This document shows, one piece after another, positions 1 through 13,273 of a stretch of 64,000 nt of DNA (positions are counted from its first letter, which is position 1; each line of letters starts with the position of its first letter). The translations under genes were made by a program, and so were the position numbers. The DNA is from Prunus persica (taxonomy: Eukaryota > Streptophyta > Magnoliopsida > Rosales > Rosaceae). Where the stretch lies: positions 13,701,339-13,765,338 of the forward strand of contig NC_034011.1 of the NCBI RefSeq assembly GCF_000346465.2, given 5' to 3'. The notes beneath the pieces are model-generated. The model had not been told where the DNA came from and did not search any database. It worked only from the letters and a program-made list of their open reading frames with translations.

Positions 1-270
1 GAAAATATATATATATGAAAAATTGAGAAAGACAGAAGCTCAACAAGAACAGGTATAATTCATCGAAAAGAAAAAGAAGTTGGGCTAGAGTTGTTATTTA
101 GTTGTGTACAAATTGGAACTAAGAAATGTGGATATGAATTGGGCTAAAATATTTTGATATTACTTAGAGGTATTAATGTGATTTGAATATTAATTAGGCC
201 TTACTAATTTTGAATATAAATGAATAAATAAACTTAACATAACTGACCCGATTCGATTTAGACTAGTTTT
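1..270. other. AT-rich flank, no gene seen
   Basis: A short microsatellite-like ATATAT run lies at the very start, followed by AT-rich DNA without a convincing ORF. It ends exactly where the Copia LTR begins with TGTTAAC. Confidence 0.6.
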
Positions 271-346
271 TGTTAACTATTAATATCATTGTATACAGTT
301 AGTGAGCTAGGTGTGCAAGGCACGTGAGTTGTTAGTAGTGTATGTG

Positions 347-2108
347 TAGGGGTGTAAGTTGGATTGGAAAATCCGATTCCGACCGATTCCAGTCTGAAAT
401 TTTCCAAAAAAATCCAACTTCGACATTAGAAAATACCAAAATCTGATTTTTCTGATAAAATTCGAATCGGAATCGGAATGTATCTGTAAATTCCGAAAAT
501 TCTGAAATTCCGAACTCATTCCAATCCGATTTTTTCTGAAAAATTCTGAAATTTTAATTATAATTACATTGTTTTTGGTTTATAGGTCTTATATATATTT
601 TATTTCAATACTCATATATTCATATGCTAAACATCGGAGTATATTAATTTAAGACTATTGGAAAAAGAAAAGAAAAAAATCTTGTTTTTCTCTAAAAAAA
701 AATATGTAATTTTTTCCAATAGATTAATTTTAACATAGGAGTATATTAATTTAAGACTATTGGCAAAAAATATATAGTCTTGTTTGGGTCAAAGGTGTAA
801 AATTAAATGACATGGTTCAAAGGGTAACAATTTCATGGTCACATAATAAGGATAAATGCCCCTATCAAAAAAAATAATAATAAGGGTAAATGCCATGGTT
901 ACACACTAGATTAATAGTTGATCCAATAAAATTGATCATGGTTCAAAGGGTAACATTAAATCATACACTAGATTAATAGTTGATCCAATAAAATTGATAA
1001 TGGTTCAAAGGGTTACAATTCTATGGTCACACACTAAGGGTAAATGTCATGATCACACACTAGATTAATAGTTGATCCAATCAAATTGATAATGGTTCAA
1101 AGGTTAACAATTCCATAGTCACACACAAGGTAAATGCCATAATCACACACTGGATTAATAGTTGATCCAATAAAATTGATCATGGTTCAAAGGATAAAAT
1201 TAAATTCCATGATCACACACTAAGGTTAAAATTAAATGCCAATTTCATGATGAGAGGTGCAAGTTATATTAAAATGTTAAAATCAATTATGATAAAATCA
1301 ATTTAACTTGCGACATATGTGATTAAATTATATGTATATATATATACATGGAGAAATATACAATAAATTTATAACAATAGTATTTAATATTATAATATCC
1401 TTCAAACAAAACCAAAAATGAAAAAATCATCTACAAGTGGTACTTTCGAACCCAAGGCCTCTCACTTGCAATTCTGCTAACAGACCACCATAGTCAGAGT
1501 CGTCCTTGAAAAATGCATGTCAACTGAACATATTTAATAATTGATTTGAGGAGTTTGAAAAATATTATAAAAATCTTAGGGTGAAACCCTAATTTATATT
1601 TGTTTTCCTTTCTTTCTTTTCTCCAGCCGCCCCATTCTTTTTCCTCTTCCTCCATCTAAACGTTTCTTCTCACTTCTTATCTCTCTCTCTCTCTCTCTCT
1701 CTCACACCTTCCTGACCATTCTCCTTCCTTATTCTTTTCCTCCTCCTCCTCCTCTCTTTCTCTTCGTGGCCATATTTCCTCTTCTTCGGGCAATAATATA
1801 GATAGACACCATTTATTAGAAAACTAAACAACAATACTGATGGAATACCACTGCAAGTATGCACCAAAGTTTCTACAAGTCTTCCTGTCAAAATTGTGTT
1901 TGGCTATGACCTTCGAAATTCTTCCAAGAACTGTGAAAAGATTTAATTTCCGAAAGTTCTGACTTTGCCGAAAATTCCGCATTGGAATGGTATTATTATA
2001 TTCCGAAATTTCGGAATCGGCATCGGAAATGAATATGACTTTCGAATATTTTCGGATTGGAATTCGAAACTCCTATTTCCGATCCGTTCTGGCCGAAGAA
2101 TAGCCCTA
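347..2108. mobile_element. hAT-superfamily non-autonomous transposon
   Basis: The 1762-bp insertion begins TAGGGGTGTAAG and ends ATAGCCCTA, giving short imperfect terminal inverted repeats of the TAGGG type. It is flanked by a perfect 8-bp duplication TGTATGTG (339-346 and 2109-2116). Eight-base duplications and TAGGG/CAGGG ends are hallmarks of hAT elements. Both subterminal regions are rich in the motif CCGATTCC and its complement. No transposase is visible. The interior holds a tandem repeat, a (CT)n tract near 1681-1704 and a pyrimidine-rich stretch. Confidence 0.85.
800..1230. repeat. Degenerate tandem repeat inside the hAT element
   Basis: A unit containing AGATTAATAGTTGATCCAAT, followed by a stretch ending in GGTTCAAAGG, recurs at about 907, 970, 1062 and 1152. 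The variable spacing (62-93 bp) comes from loss or gain of a second module containing GGTCACACACTA. Confidence 0.75.
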
Positions 2109-2297
2109 TGTATGTGAATTAGTTAGACAGTTGTATTGGTTAGTTAGTTAAACTTTACTTAACATGTATAAAATGTAATAGTATTGTAGCTTAAAAGATG
2201 AAGAAATACATAAACCAATATTGCGAATTTCTCTATATTTCTCCTTCCTTCTTCTTTAGTACTCTTCTTTATACTTCTCTGAATATGTTGGTTAACA

Positions 2298-2311
2298 TGG
2301 TATCAATGTCC
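2298..2311 (+). other. Copia primer binding site
   Basis: TGGTATCAATGTCC directly follows the LTR end. The first eight bases match the canonical plant initiator-methionine tRNA primer site (TGGTATCAGAGC). The remainder has diverged. Confidence 0.8.
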
Positions 2312-2458
2312 TTAGTGGTTTTCACACAATCAATCCATCCTTTCTGCGCTTTCTTTGTCTTTCAATTCAGTCATTTCCTCGTTCTCTTTGTTTTTCTTCC
2401 CTTTTTCTCTCTGTTTCTTTCTCTTAATTTCAATTCTAGGTTTTCTCTCTGCTTGACC

Positions 2459-5400
2459 ATGGCTTTTTCTTCCTCCATCAAGATTGATGGCTTGCTCAAT
2501 ATGGTTACAATTCGTATCAGTGACAATAATTTCTTGAAATGGAGTTTTCAATTGTACTCTTTGTTGCAAGGGTCTGAGCTTTTTGAGCATTTCGATGGCT
2601 CTATTGTTCCGCCACTAAAATTTGCAATTTTGGATGAACTGGGTGTTATCTCTCAAGTCATAGCTACTTACAAGGTATGGATGAAGACTATCAAGGCACT
2701 TCTCAACTTGCTCATCGCCACTATGTCAGATAAAGCTTTGGAATATGTCATTGGGACTAAGACAGCTTGAGAAGCTTGACTCAATTTGGTGGATCGTTAT
2801 GCCTCGGTTTCAAATGCTTGCATTAATCACTTGAAGGCTGAAAATCAAACTGCTCGGAAAGGGGGGGAAGGATTCCTTCTTCATTTAAAGCACGTTCGAG
2901 ATCAGCTTACTCAAGCAGGTGTGAAGGTCTCAAATGATGATTTGATGATTGCTACACTCAATGGTCTACCTCCTGAATATGATATGATCAAGATTGTCTT
3001 GATTGCAAGGGATTCCTCAATTTCTTTGAAGGATTTCAAAGCTCAATTGCTAGTTGTTGAAGCTCGAATCTTAACCCATTATGCTATGTTTACCTCTCAC
3101 CATCCTTCATTTGGGTATAATTCTATTGCTTCTTCTTCCACTAGGTATGCTCCGCTGTCTGTATCTCAAAACAATTCATCTATGCCTACTATTACAGATT
3201 TACTACCTACCCCTTCTGGTTCAGCAGTTGGATTTTATGCTTCTAATGCTCATAATCGATATACTGGTCCGTGTGGTTCTCCTTCTAATGGCTCTAATGG
3301 TTTTGGTAGAGGAAAGTTTTGTAATGGTGGTTTTGGTAAATGAGTCTCTTCATCTTCTCAGATGTATGGCTCACAGTTTTCTGGCTCAAAGTTTGGTTAT
3401 GATTCTTTTCATAAGAGCAATATTGTCCCTGAATGTCAAATTTGTTGCAAGAGTGACCATACAACTACCAACTGCTATTTTAGGCATGATGCTTCTCCTT
3501 CTCAAGGATTTGCACAGGTGATTGAATGCTAGATTTGTGGCAAGAGGGGTCGTGGAGCTCTTGATTGCTTCCATAGATCCAAGTACTCTTATCAGGGGCA
3601 TCCTCTATCTCCCAAGCTCTCATCTATGATTGCACAAAGCTCTTATATGCCTAATCATGTCTGGATTGCTGATAGTGACGCATATCACCATATCGTGGCT
3701 GATGTCTCATCTTTGCATCATGTTACTCCATGTGAATCTACAGAACAAGTTCTAGTGGGAAATGGAGAAGGTTTGGACATTCAGAATATTGGCACCACAT
3801 CTATATCTTGCAACTCTTCTTCTTTACATATGCCTTCTGTTTTTCATGTGCCTAAACTGTCTGCAAACTTTTTATCTGTTAATCAGTTGTGCAAGGATAA
3901 TCAATGTCTTATATGCTTTGATGCTTCTGGTTTTTATATACAGGACAAGCAAACCACGAACATCTTACTCAAAGGATTGAGTCGTAATGGTATCTATCCA
4001 ATCCCACGTACATTGCCTCAATCAGTTTCCTAGCCTTCACAGTCAGAGGCTATAGCTTTTCTTGGATAGCAAGTTAGTTCATCTTTGTGGCATCAAAGAC
4101 TTGGTCATCCCACCAATGCCATAGCCAAAATGATGCTCAAGAATTCAAAGTTAGTGTATACAAATGATGATTCAAGTGTAATTTGCTCTTCTTGTGCACA
4201 AGCTGCATTTTACAAAGACTCGTGTTAAATCTAGGATTCATTTTTCTAGAATCCATAGTGATGTCTGGGGCCCTTTCCATTTCAAGTCTCTAGATGGTTA
4301 TAGGTACTTTGTATCATTTTTAGATGAATATACTGGTTACTTGTGGCTTTATCCACTATTCAATAAATCAGAAGTTTTTTCTAAGTTTCTTCATTTCATT
4401 GCATATGTTCCAAATCAGTTCCAAGCTACTATTCAGTGTTTACAAAGTGATAGGGGTAGAGAGTATATTAGCCAACTGTTTTCTGGGTATTTTTCATCAA
4501 AAGGTATTTTATATCAATTGTCCTGCCCATACACACCCCAACAAAATGGGATTGCCAAAAGAAAGAATAGGCATGTTATAGAAACTGCTATTACTATTTT
4601 GACTGAAGCATCATTACCAAGGAAGTTTTATTTCATGCTACTCCTCATGCTGCTGATTTGATAAATAGAATGTGTATTCTACTTTCTACTTTGGATAATC
4701 AAGCTCCTTGTTTTCGATTGTTTGGAATAGACCCTAATCTTCAATCCTTCAGAATTTTTGGTATAGCTGTATATCCATATCTCTGCCATTACAATGTGCA
4801 CAAGTTACAACCTAGAACTACTAAGTATGTGTTTCTAGGATATGTAGCAGGATATAAAGGGGTTATATGTTATAATTGTGCTATCTCAATCTCATCAAGA
4901 TTCACAGCCTACAATTAATGCTTTTATCTGAGGCTGATGTCTCCTCAAGCTCTAGCTCAGTTCCAATTCCATCTATTCCCAAAACTGTTCTTATGTCAGT
5001 TGCTTCTTCTTTATTAGAGTTTGAGAATTATCAACCAATGTTTAGTGATCAACAGTTACAAGTGATACTACCTTATGAAGCCTCTTCTTCTCTTACTCCT
5101 TCTACTAATTTAGAACCAGTTAATACTCATTCTATGCAAACTAGATCCAAATCTGGTATTGTTAAACCAAAAAAGTTTCAAGATTATCAAGGTTATTTCA
5201 CATGTTTAACTGCAATTGATGAGCTAGATGAACCTTGTAGTTACAAATTGGCTTCTTATTCAGCTGAATGGAGTAAAGCTATGCAGGAAGAAATAGATGC
5301 ACTTCAATTACAAGGTACTTGGAGTTTGGTGCCTAATCCTGGCAACGAAAATATTGTTGTCATTAAATGGATTTATAAAATAAAGAAGAATTCATATGGA

Positions 5401-6480
5401 TCTGTTGCAAGATATAAAGCAAGGTTGGTTGCTTGGGGATTTAGTTAACAACTAGGATTAGATTTTGGAGAAACTTTTAGCCGTGTAGTGAGGCATACAA
5501 CAACTTAGTTGATTTTGAGTTTTGTTGCTATGAATCGAGGTTATACGCCAACCACAGGGTTATGAAGATCCTGCTTGTCTAGAATATGCTTGTAAGCTCA
5601 AGAAATCCTTGTATGGTCTAAAGCAAGGGTCGCCTTACTTATTTCTTAGGATTACATATTGCATATCCTTGCTCAGGAGGTCTGTTTGTGAGTCGAACAA
5701 AGTATGCTAAGGATCTTTTGCATAAAGCTAGGATGAGTTCCTATAGAGCTTGTTCAACTCCTTATAAACCACACAATCAAATTTTGAAAGACAATGGTGA
5801 ACCGTTATCCGATCCCACCATGTTTAGGAGTGTAGTTGGTGCTTTACAGTATTTGACATTCGCAAGACCAGACTTGGCCTATGCAATAAACACAATTTGT
5901 CAATATATGAATAATCCTACTGTATTCATTGGCTTCTAGTTAAAAGAATCTTAAGGTATGTTCAAGGGAGTCTGTACTTTGGGATTAATTTTTCTAGTAC
6001 CATTCCTACAACAAGTAATCCTTGCAGCTATCTACCTATAATGATGTAGACTGGGCTAGAGACATCAAAACCAGAAGATCTACCACAGGTTTTGTAGTGT
6101 TCTTAAGAAATAATCTCATTTCTTGGTAGTCCAAAAAGCAGGGATCAGTCTCCAGAAGCCCAACAGAGGCAGAGTATAGAGTCTTGGCAAACACTACTGC
6201 AGATATTGCATGGATTAGACAACTTCTACAAGATTTGAAATTCTTTCTTCCTAATCCTCCTCTATTATATTGTGACAACCTATATACTCTAGCACTTACC
6301 TCTAATCTTGTCTACCATTCCAGGATCAAACATCTAGATATTGATTACCATTTTGTAAGAGAGAAAGTTCAGAAGAAACATTTACTTGTACAATATGTTC
6401 CTACAGAAGAGAAACTAGCAGATGTGTTCACAAAGGGATTACATATCCTATATTTTAACAACATTGTAATCATCTACCAC
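2459..6480 (+). pseudogene. Copia gag-pol pseudogene
   Basis: The likely original start is the ATG at 2459 (MAFSSSIKIDG). Visible parts in order: gag with a CCHC knuckle (C-x2-C-x4-H-x4-C, about 3434-3480); protease with WIADSDA where Copia proteases have DSGA; integrase core (4194-4640) with the first two catalytic aspartates (IHSDVWGP, QSDRGREY) but AKRKNR where the catalytic glutamate is expected; RT N-terminal part (about 5270-5450). Near 5630 the frame passes from KSLYGLKQ almost directly to the region after the YVDD box, so the RT core is missing. RNase H follows (6040-6450). Stops or frameshifts occur near 2770, 3340, 3530, 4035, 4070, 4660, 5447 and 6130. Confidence 0.92.
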
Positions 6481-6506
6481 TAGGGAATGTAACAGGGTAG
6501 GGAAAA

Positions 6507-6661
6507 TGTTAACTATTGATATCATTGTAAACAGTTAGTGAGTTAGGCGTGCAAGGCACGTGAGTTGTTAATTGTCTATGTGAATTAGTTAGACAACTGT
6601 ATTGGTTAGTCGGTTAAGCTTTACTTAACAAGTATAAAATGTAATATTGTTGTAGCTTAAA
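6507..6661 (+). repeat. Copia partial 3' LTR
   Basis: It starts TGTTAACTATTGATATC and matches the 5' LTR up to GTAGCTTAAA, where the Gypsy LTR begins. It is preceded by a purine-rich stretch (GGGTAGGGAAAA) suitable as a polypurine tract. About 100 bp of the LTR are missing and do not reappear after the Gypsy element's right end. Confidence 0.85.
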
Positions 6662-7073
6662 TGATCCAGGAAGATCTACCAACAAAAATAAACATAATAT
6701 AATATAATTGTAATTAATTATATTATATTATTAAATTATTTAAAACCATAAAATAAAATAAAAAATTAATGGTTTATAATGAATTGTTATAACCATAAAA
6801 AGTTAATGGTTTTAAATGAGTTCGAGAATTTAGGCCATTCATTTTTTATGGTTTAAAATATTTTACTATTTTAGTTTAGTTAATTTTAGCAACCAAACCT
6901 TGTATAAATACGTAAGTTATTCATTGAAATGAATCAAGTAATTCTGATGGCAGAACTCAAAGTAGTTCCTTAGCTTCTACCTTTTGTTTCTCTAATTGTC
7001 TAAACTTTCTTCTCGTTCCCTTATTCCTATAAACTAGGAATTCATAGTTCTATTGACTAAAAGTTTTGGATCA
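6662..7073 (+). repeat. Gypsy 5' LTR
   Basis: It starts TGATCC and ends GGATCA (a perfect 6-bp inverted terminal repeat), 412 bp. A TATA box TATAAATA is at about 6903-6910. It is followed after two bases by a primer binding site. Confidence 0.85.
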
Positions 7074-7075
7074 AG

Positions 7076-7090
7076 TGGTATCAGAACATC
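7076..7090 (+). other. Gypsy primer binding site
   Basis: TGGTATCAGAACATC begins two bases after the LTR end. The first ten bases equal the plant initiator-methionine tRNA primer site. Confidence 0.85.
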
Positions 7091-10000
7091 AGATCCGAGA
7101 GGGTGACGGTGGTTTATGGTCTCAACTCGCAACCAATGCAAAGCTTCTAGAGAATACCTTTTAGGTCCTTTTCTTGTACACCGAAAGCCAAGGTCCAAGA
7201 GAGACATTATGATTGGAGAAAACTAATAGGATACAGCTAGTGATGGCGATCGCATCACTAAGCTTGAGCAACAAGTTGAAAACTTGTCTGCATCAATCCT
7301 TAAACTCATGGAGAGTTTGAAGATTGGAAAACTTTCACGTCTATCAACTTCATATGAGCCTGGTCTAAAGCTCAAGAAAAAGGTTGTTGAGGATAACAAA
7401 GATGAAGACAGCACACAAGCTGATCCAGCGGAAAAGAAAGCTGAATCAGGTGACAACAAAAATTCTATTAATAAATAAAAAATTAATTTTAAGGCTGATA
7501 TCCCTATATATAAAGGAGATGTTGATCCTGAAAAGCTAGATAACTAGATAGACACATTAGAAACTTATTTCACAGTTTATAAGTATTCTAATATGCAAAA
7601 GATAAAATTTGCAAGTTTGAAACTTTCAAGCCATGCCCTTACATGGTGGAAGTCCTATCGGAGAAGGTATGATGTCTCATAATTGACTTGGAAAAACTTC
7701 AAGATGCTTTTGAAAAGTAATTTTATCCAGTAGGCTCTAAAGATGAAAGATGGTATAAGTGGCAACACTTCAAACAAAGATTTGGGCACGTTGTACAAGA
7801 GTATATAACAGAGTTCCACAACTAAGCTATGGTTCTGCGCATCGACACCGACGACTACGATGTTATCATGAAGTATACTGGAGGTCTTGCCGACTACATA
7901 CAGAAAGAACTGAAATTGTTCACCGTAGATACTATTGAAGGAGCTACTATAAAGGTCATCATCATTGAAACTAAAAATAAAAGAACTAACAAGAAGGATG
8001 ATAGATCAAATCCTGTCAACAAAACTGATTGGCAGAAAAAAGGGGAAGTAGAGCAAGGAAGGCCAGCCACAAAAAGTCTATTGTGATCACTATCAAACCA
8101 GCAGACATGCCAAAGACAAGTGATGGATACTCCATCCTGAATTGTGGTCAAAGCGCGAGAAAAACAACCAAGGGAGAAATGAAAGAAAAGCCACCTTAAC
8201 TGCACAACAACCAGAAAAGCTTCTAAAGTTGAAGCAACCTGATGTTATACTTACCCTTATGATAAGACCAGTAGATATTGAAGATATGTACAACTGTGAA
8301 GAGTTGTTTCATGTGAATATTCAGGTGAAGCAAAGTGTTTTACAAGCTATCATTGACCCTGGAAGTCAGAAAGCCCTAATTTCAGAGGCTTTAGTAAGAA
8401 AAGTGGGTTTAGCCACCACACCACATCCTAAGATGTACCCGTTTGGATGGATTCAGAATGCATTGACTTACAGATCACGAAGCAATGTACCTTCAAATTT
8501 GCTATCACCAATCGATATATCGATAAGGTGACATGTAAAGTGGTTCCTCTGGACGTTTACCAAGTCATATTAGGCCTTCCATATTTATGGGCTCAAGATG
8601 CCATTTACTATCGGAGGCTTTGCAAATATTGACTTGTGAATAATGGGAAGGAGTTCCACATCAACGCTTGCATGCCTCAAGCTACAGATAATTTGTTGAC
8701 AGCTAACCAAGCCAATAGGTTAGTCAATTCATGTGGGCGATTCGTTTTGTTGATGATTCAACCTCAAGATCAGAGTTCTATAGCTATGACATTGTCAACA
8801 TTGTCTTTATCTTCTTCGCAATGCTCAAACATAGGAAAATTGCAGGAGAAGTTCAATGACTTATTTCAAGGTGTGCATGGTTTTGCAACAAGGAAAACTA
8901 TGGACCATGATATCCAGTTGGTAGAAGATTCACATTTACCAAAATCGGGTTTGTATCGCACTTCTTCGATAGAATCTGACGAGCTCAAGAAGACAATTCA
9001 AGGACTTCTTAAATAAGGAGTTATCAAACCTAGCTGCTCACCATGTGGTTTGCCAGTGTTACTTATGCCTAAGAAATACGGAGACTGGAGTATGTGTGTT
9101 AATTATAGGGCACTCAACAAAATAATCATCAAGAATCGGTATCCATTGTCAAGGATTGATGACTTGTTTGATCAATTACATGGTGCTCGTTACTTTACCA
9201 AGCTAGATCTCAAATCGGCTATCACCAGGTTCGCATCCATGAAGAAAACACTTGGAAGGCTACTTTCAAGATGAAGCAGGGACTCTTCGTGTGGTTAATC
9301 ATGCCATTCGGGTTACGTAATGCTCCAGCTACCTTCATGTAATTGATGAATAAGGTACTCTGCATTTTCATTGATGACTTCATCATTGTATGCTTAGATG
9401 ACATTCTCATATTTACTGTCACATGGGAGGACCATCTTCATCATATTGCTCAAGTTTTGGAGGTTCTAGGAACAAATCAGTTACAATTAAACGGTAAGAA
9501 GTGTGAATTTGGGAAACAACACATTGTATACCTTCGATTCATTGTTGATGCAGGAGAACTAAAAATGGACCTAGAGAAAGTACATGTGATTTCTCAATGA
9601 CCTATGCCCCATTCAATGACAAAAGTTCAGAGCTTTATAGGTGCATGTCAATATTTGTGAAAGTTTATTTGGCACTTTTCACAAATTGCAGCACCCTTAC
9701 ATTCTCTTACAAAGGCCAATCAAAAGTTTGAATGGTCGAGAAACCATGAAGAATCTTTCTAATTGTTGAAACGAAAGATTACAAAGGTGCTAATACTAGC
9801 ATTACTGAATCTGCAAACACCATTTGAAGCGGAAGCAGATGCATCGAACTATGTCATAGGAGCCGTATTATTTCAGGATGGGAAACCAATTGCATACCAT
9901 TTTGAGATGCTGAGTGCACTAGTATTGAACTATTCGACTTATGACAATGAGCTGTATGCAATGCATCAAGCAGTGAAGCATTGGAAAGCTTACTTGTTGG

Positions 10001-12201
10001 GAAAAAAAGTCTTTCACTCAGATCATAAACCTCTTCAATTTTTAACTACACACTCTAAGTTGCAGCAAGCTTGCCATATGAAATGGATGTCTTATCTACA
10101 ACAATTCAATATTGTGATAAAGTACAAGAATGGAGTAACTAATAAGCTGGTAGATATGTTATCTAGACTACCTAAACTAATTAGTTCCGCATTGTTGGTG
10201 CATATGCTAATCCAACCAATTGTTCCTTCTGAATATGCCAAAAGGTACGACACAGATACTGATTTCAACTTAGCCTATGCTAAGCTGCAACAAGGAAAAA
10301 CTAGTGAGTTCCAATTGAAAGATGGACTAATGTACAAGAGAACACAATTATGCATTCTAGAAGATGGTAACAGATTGTAGTGGATTCATGAGGCTCATAC
10401 TTCCAAAGTAGCCATACATTTTGGGGTTAAGAAGACTTTATTGAATCTTCGTCACTATGTTCATTAGCCAAAGATGCATCTTGATGTTTCACGATACATT
10501 TGAGGTTGCATTCTATGCAACACATCGAAGCCTTCTAATAGAAAGTTATGACTGTATCTTCCATTGCCAGTACCTAGCCAACCTTGGGAGAGTATCTCGA
10601 TGGATTTCTTTGGTGGATTGCCTAAAGCCAAGTCTGGAAATGACTACTTATTTGTGGTGGTAAATCGTTTCAGTAAGATAATGATTCTCATTCCATGCAA
10701 GAAGACCATTACTAGAGAATGAGTTGCTAAGTTATTTTTCTCACATGTTTGGAAGCATTTTGGCTTACCTATATCGATTATTTCTAACAGAGACAGACGA
10801 TTCTTAGGCCATTTTTGGAGGTTGTTATAGGGAATAATGGATACCAAATTGAAAAGAAGCACTACATTTCATCCACAAATAGATGGGCAAACGGAGGTCG
10901 TAAACCAGACTATGGTACACTTGTTGAGGGGCTATAATTCCAAGCATTCGAAGACTTAGGATGAAAGTCTCCCTTACTTACAGTTTGCCTTTAACGAGAA
11001 ATTCATGGCTCCACACTCGAATCTCCATTTGAGGTTTGTTTGGGTTATTTACCCTAGAGTCCTTTTGATTTAGCATTCACTATGAATGACCAGACATTAA
11101 GTGGCAAAGAAGAAGAAGAACATGTTCAAGCATCGAAATTTCTCAAACGAGTTAGAAAGATTCATACTGAAGTGAAGGCACAACTGCAACGTTCTCAGCA
11201 ACGATATAAAGCTCACCATGATAAGCATTGTGTGCCATGTAACTTCAAAAAAGGTGACCTAGTATAGTTACACCTTGGAAAAGAGCAGCTAACTGGAGAA
11301 GGCAAGAAACTCAAGCTTATTCTTTATGGACCATTCAAGATCATCAAACAAATTGGTGATAACGCCTTTCAGCTTGAATTACCACAATACATGCATATGT
11401 ACTCGGTCATTAATGCCAACAATTTGAAGCTCGTTGAACCATCTCTACTTGATGATGATCCTGAAGAAGATACTCGTCTCCCATTAGTTGATGACTTGAG
11501 TAACGAGCGAGAAGACCCTTTAAGAGCAAGTCCAACGCTCTACCCAAACCCGGGCAAAAAGCTGCCCTCGCGAGCCCAACCCGCTCCAGCGGGCAAGAAT
11601 GAGCCCGGGCAATCACTGGGTCCTACCAACCCGAGCAGGCCCAAGGGCAAGTCTCGCCTGGGCTTCAGCCCGAGGACGGTGACGTCAACGTGCGAAAGTC
11701 AAATTTTTTCACCGTTGGCGCCAACGGTAAAAAAAATTTGAATTACCGTGCGCTGACGTCACCCCTGACAGACTCCAACGGGCATTTGACACGTGTCACA
11801 ACCAGGCCTCTCCGAACAGTTTTTTTCCAGAAATCCGACGGTCCTTTTTTTTTTTTTGGCTGAAAACATTCTGAAATTTTTTTTAAAAAAATACCAAAAA
11901 ATTCGGTATTTTTTCCCTATAAATACCTAACCATTTTATTTACTTTCCACACCAAATCTTCATACAATTTCTTCTCCGTCCAATATTTTTTACTCTCCAC
12001 TCACATTATTCACTTTCCACACCAATTCTCCATACAAACTCTTCTCCTTCCAATATTTTTTACTCTCCACTCACATTTTTCACTTCCCACACCAATTCTC
12101 CATACAAACTCTTCTCCTTCCAATATTTTTTACTCTCCACTCACATTTTTCTACTACTTTCCATTTGTATAAAAAAAAAAAAAAAACAAACAAACAAACA
12201 A

Positions 12202-13273
12202 ATGGTATCTTCTGCCAAAACCGGAGGCTCGTGGTCAACTCAAGAAGATATTACGTTGTGTCAGTCTTGGGTGAACGTTAGTCATGACCCTATCACGGAA
12301 AATGAGATGAAGTTCCACCATATGTAGAGCAAAATTCATGGAGAATTTTGTCAACGATCGGGTTCCGTTCGGACCTAAATGGCCTTGTCTAGTAGATGGA
12401 AACTTGTGAATAAAGAATTAGGGAAATGGAGAAATGCCTTGACAAAAGCAAGGGAGAACATTCGAAGCAGTCAAAATCTTACCGATGAGGTAAAATATTT
12501 ATATTTGCCATTTTAATCAATATAATGTATTTTTTTTATTGCATATTCTATTTCTTTTTCTTTTTGCATAATCTTTTTTTTTTCTTTTTGCATTTCCAAT
12601 TTATCTATATTTTCTTGCATAATCAATTTTATTCTTGCATTTCAAAATAGTTTATATTTTCTTGCATAATATATTTTTTTTCTTACACTTCCAATTATTT
12701 ATTTTTAATAGATCATCCAAGCACAAATGTGGTTCGGTGCCATGGGGCAAGGCAAAAAAAGTTTCGTGCATTTTCAATGTTGGGAAGTTGTGAAGGATTG
12801 TTCGAGATTCAAAATTATTCCCCCCGGTCCGCCGGTTGTGTTGAATGAGACTCCGCTCCATGATTCGCCATCAACCGATTCGCCATTGTACTTCCCAATG
12901 GAAATGGAGTCACCACTCCCACATCCGCCGAGACCTATTGGGAGAAAGGCGGCAAAGGCCAAGAGATGGGGCACTTCGAACAATGAATGTGTGTGGAGCA
13001 AATAGCTAAGAACACCTCACTAAGAATTGAGAGAGACTTGAAAAGAGATGAAATGGACATGGCACGAGAGGAAGCATTTGTAATTCAACAGCAGCAGGAC
13101 AAGAAAAAGACATGGATGATAGAGAGATGAAAATCATGACCATGGATATGAGCCATATGTCTCCTGAAACAAAGGCCTATTGGAAAAATAGACGAAGGGA
13201 TGTGATGAGAAGAAAACTTTTCCATGACGACGGACCTAGCAATACGGATTGGTTAAATGATGAAAACAATTAG
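12202..13273 (+). pseudogene. Harbinger accessory SANT/Myb-like protein, copy 1
   Basis: Exon 1 (12202-12489) encodes a SANT/trihelix-like segment: GGSWSTQEDITLCQSWVNVS, then KWRNALTKARENIRS. Exon 2 (12712-13273) encodes the central PRPIGRKAAKAKR basic motif and the C-terminal MSPETKAYWKNRRRDVMRRK region, ending DWLNDENN. This is the known Harbinger ORF1 product, which binds element ends and helps bring transposase into the nucleus. Two in-frame stops in exon 1 (near 12325 and 12376) and a frameshift around 13000 make this copy a pseudogene. The closest relative in the window is the minus-strand gene at 41139-42221. Confidence 0.85.

Larger units (their letters stand above)
271..2297 (+). repeat. 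Copia 5' LTR, split by a hAT insertion
   Basis: The LTR starts TGTTAAC and ends GTTAACA, a perfect 7-bp terminal inverted repeat. Without the inserted transposon (347-2108) and one copy of its 8-bp target duplication it is about 257 bp. The two flanking parts align with the 3' LTR starting at 6507 without a gap at the insertion point. A TATA-like TATAAAAT lies at about 2167, so the insertion sits between the LTR start and its core promoter. Confidence 0.9.
271..6661 (+). mobile_element. Ty1/Copia LTR retrotransposon, decayed
   Basis: The element runs from a 5' LTR (TGTTAAC...GTTAACA) through a primer binding site and a gag-protease-integrase-RT-RNase H order typical of Copia (integrase before reverse transcriptase). 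It ends in a partial 3' LTR cut off by the neighbouring Gypsy element. The coding part has several stops and frameshifts, a changed protease triad, a changed integrase glutamate and a deleted RT core, so it cannot be autonomous. No target duplication can be checked, because the right end is lost. A hAT-type transposon sits inside the 5' LTR. Confidence 0.93.

Noticed and set aside
1440..1500. tRNA-like B box (GGGTTCGAAAG on the minus strand) within the hAT element
   Set aside because: No A box at the right distance, no cloverleaf and no A tail; it is a fragment at best.
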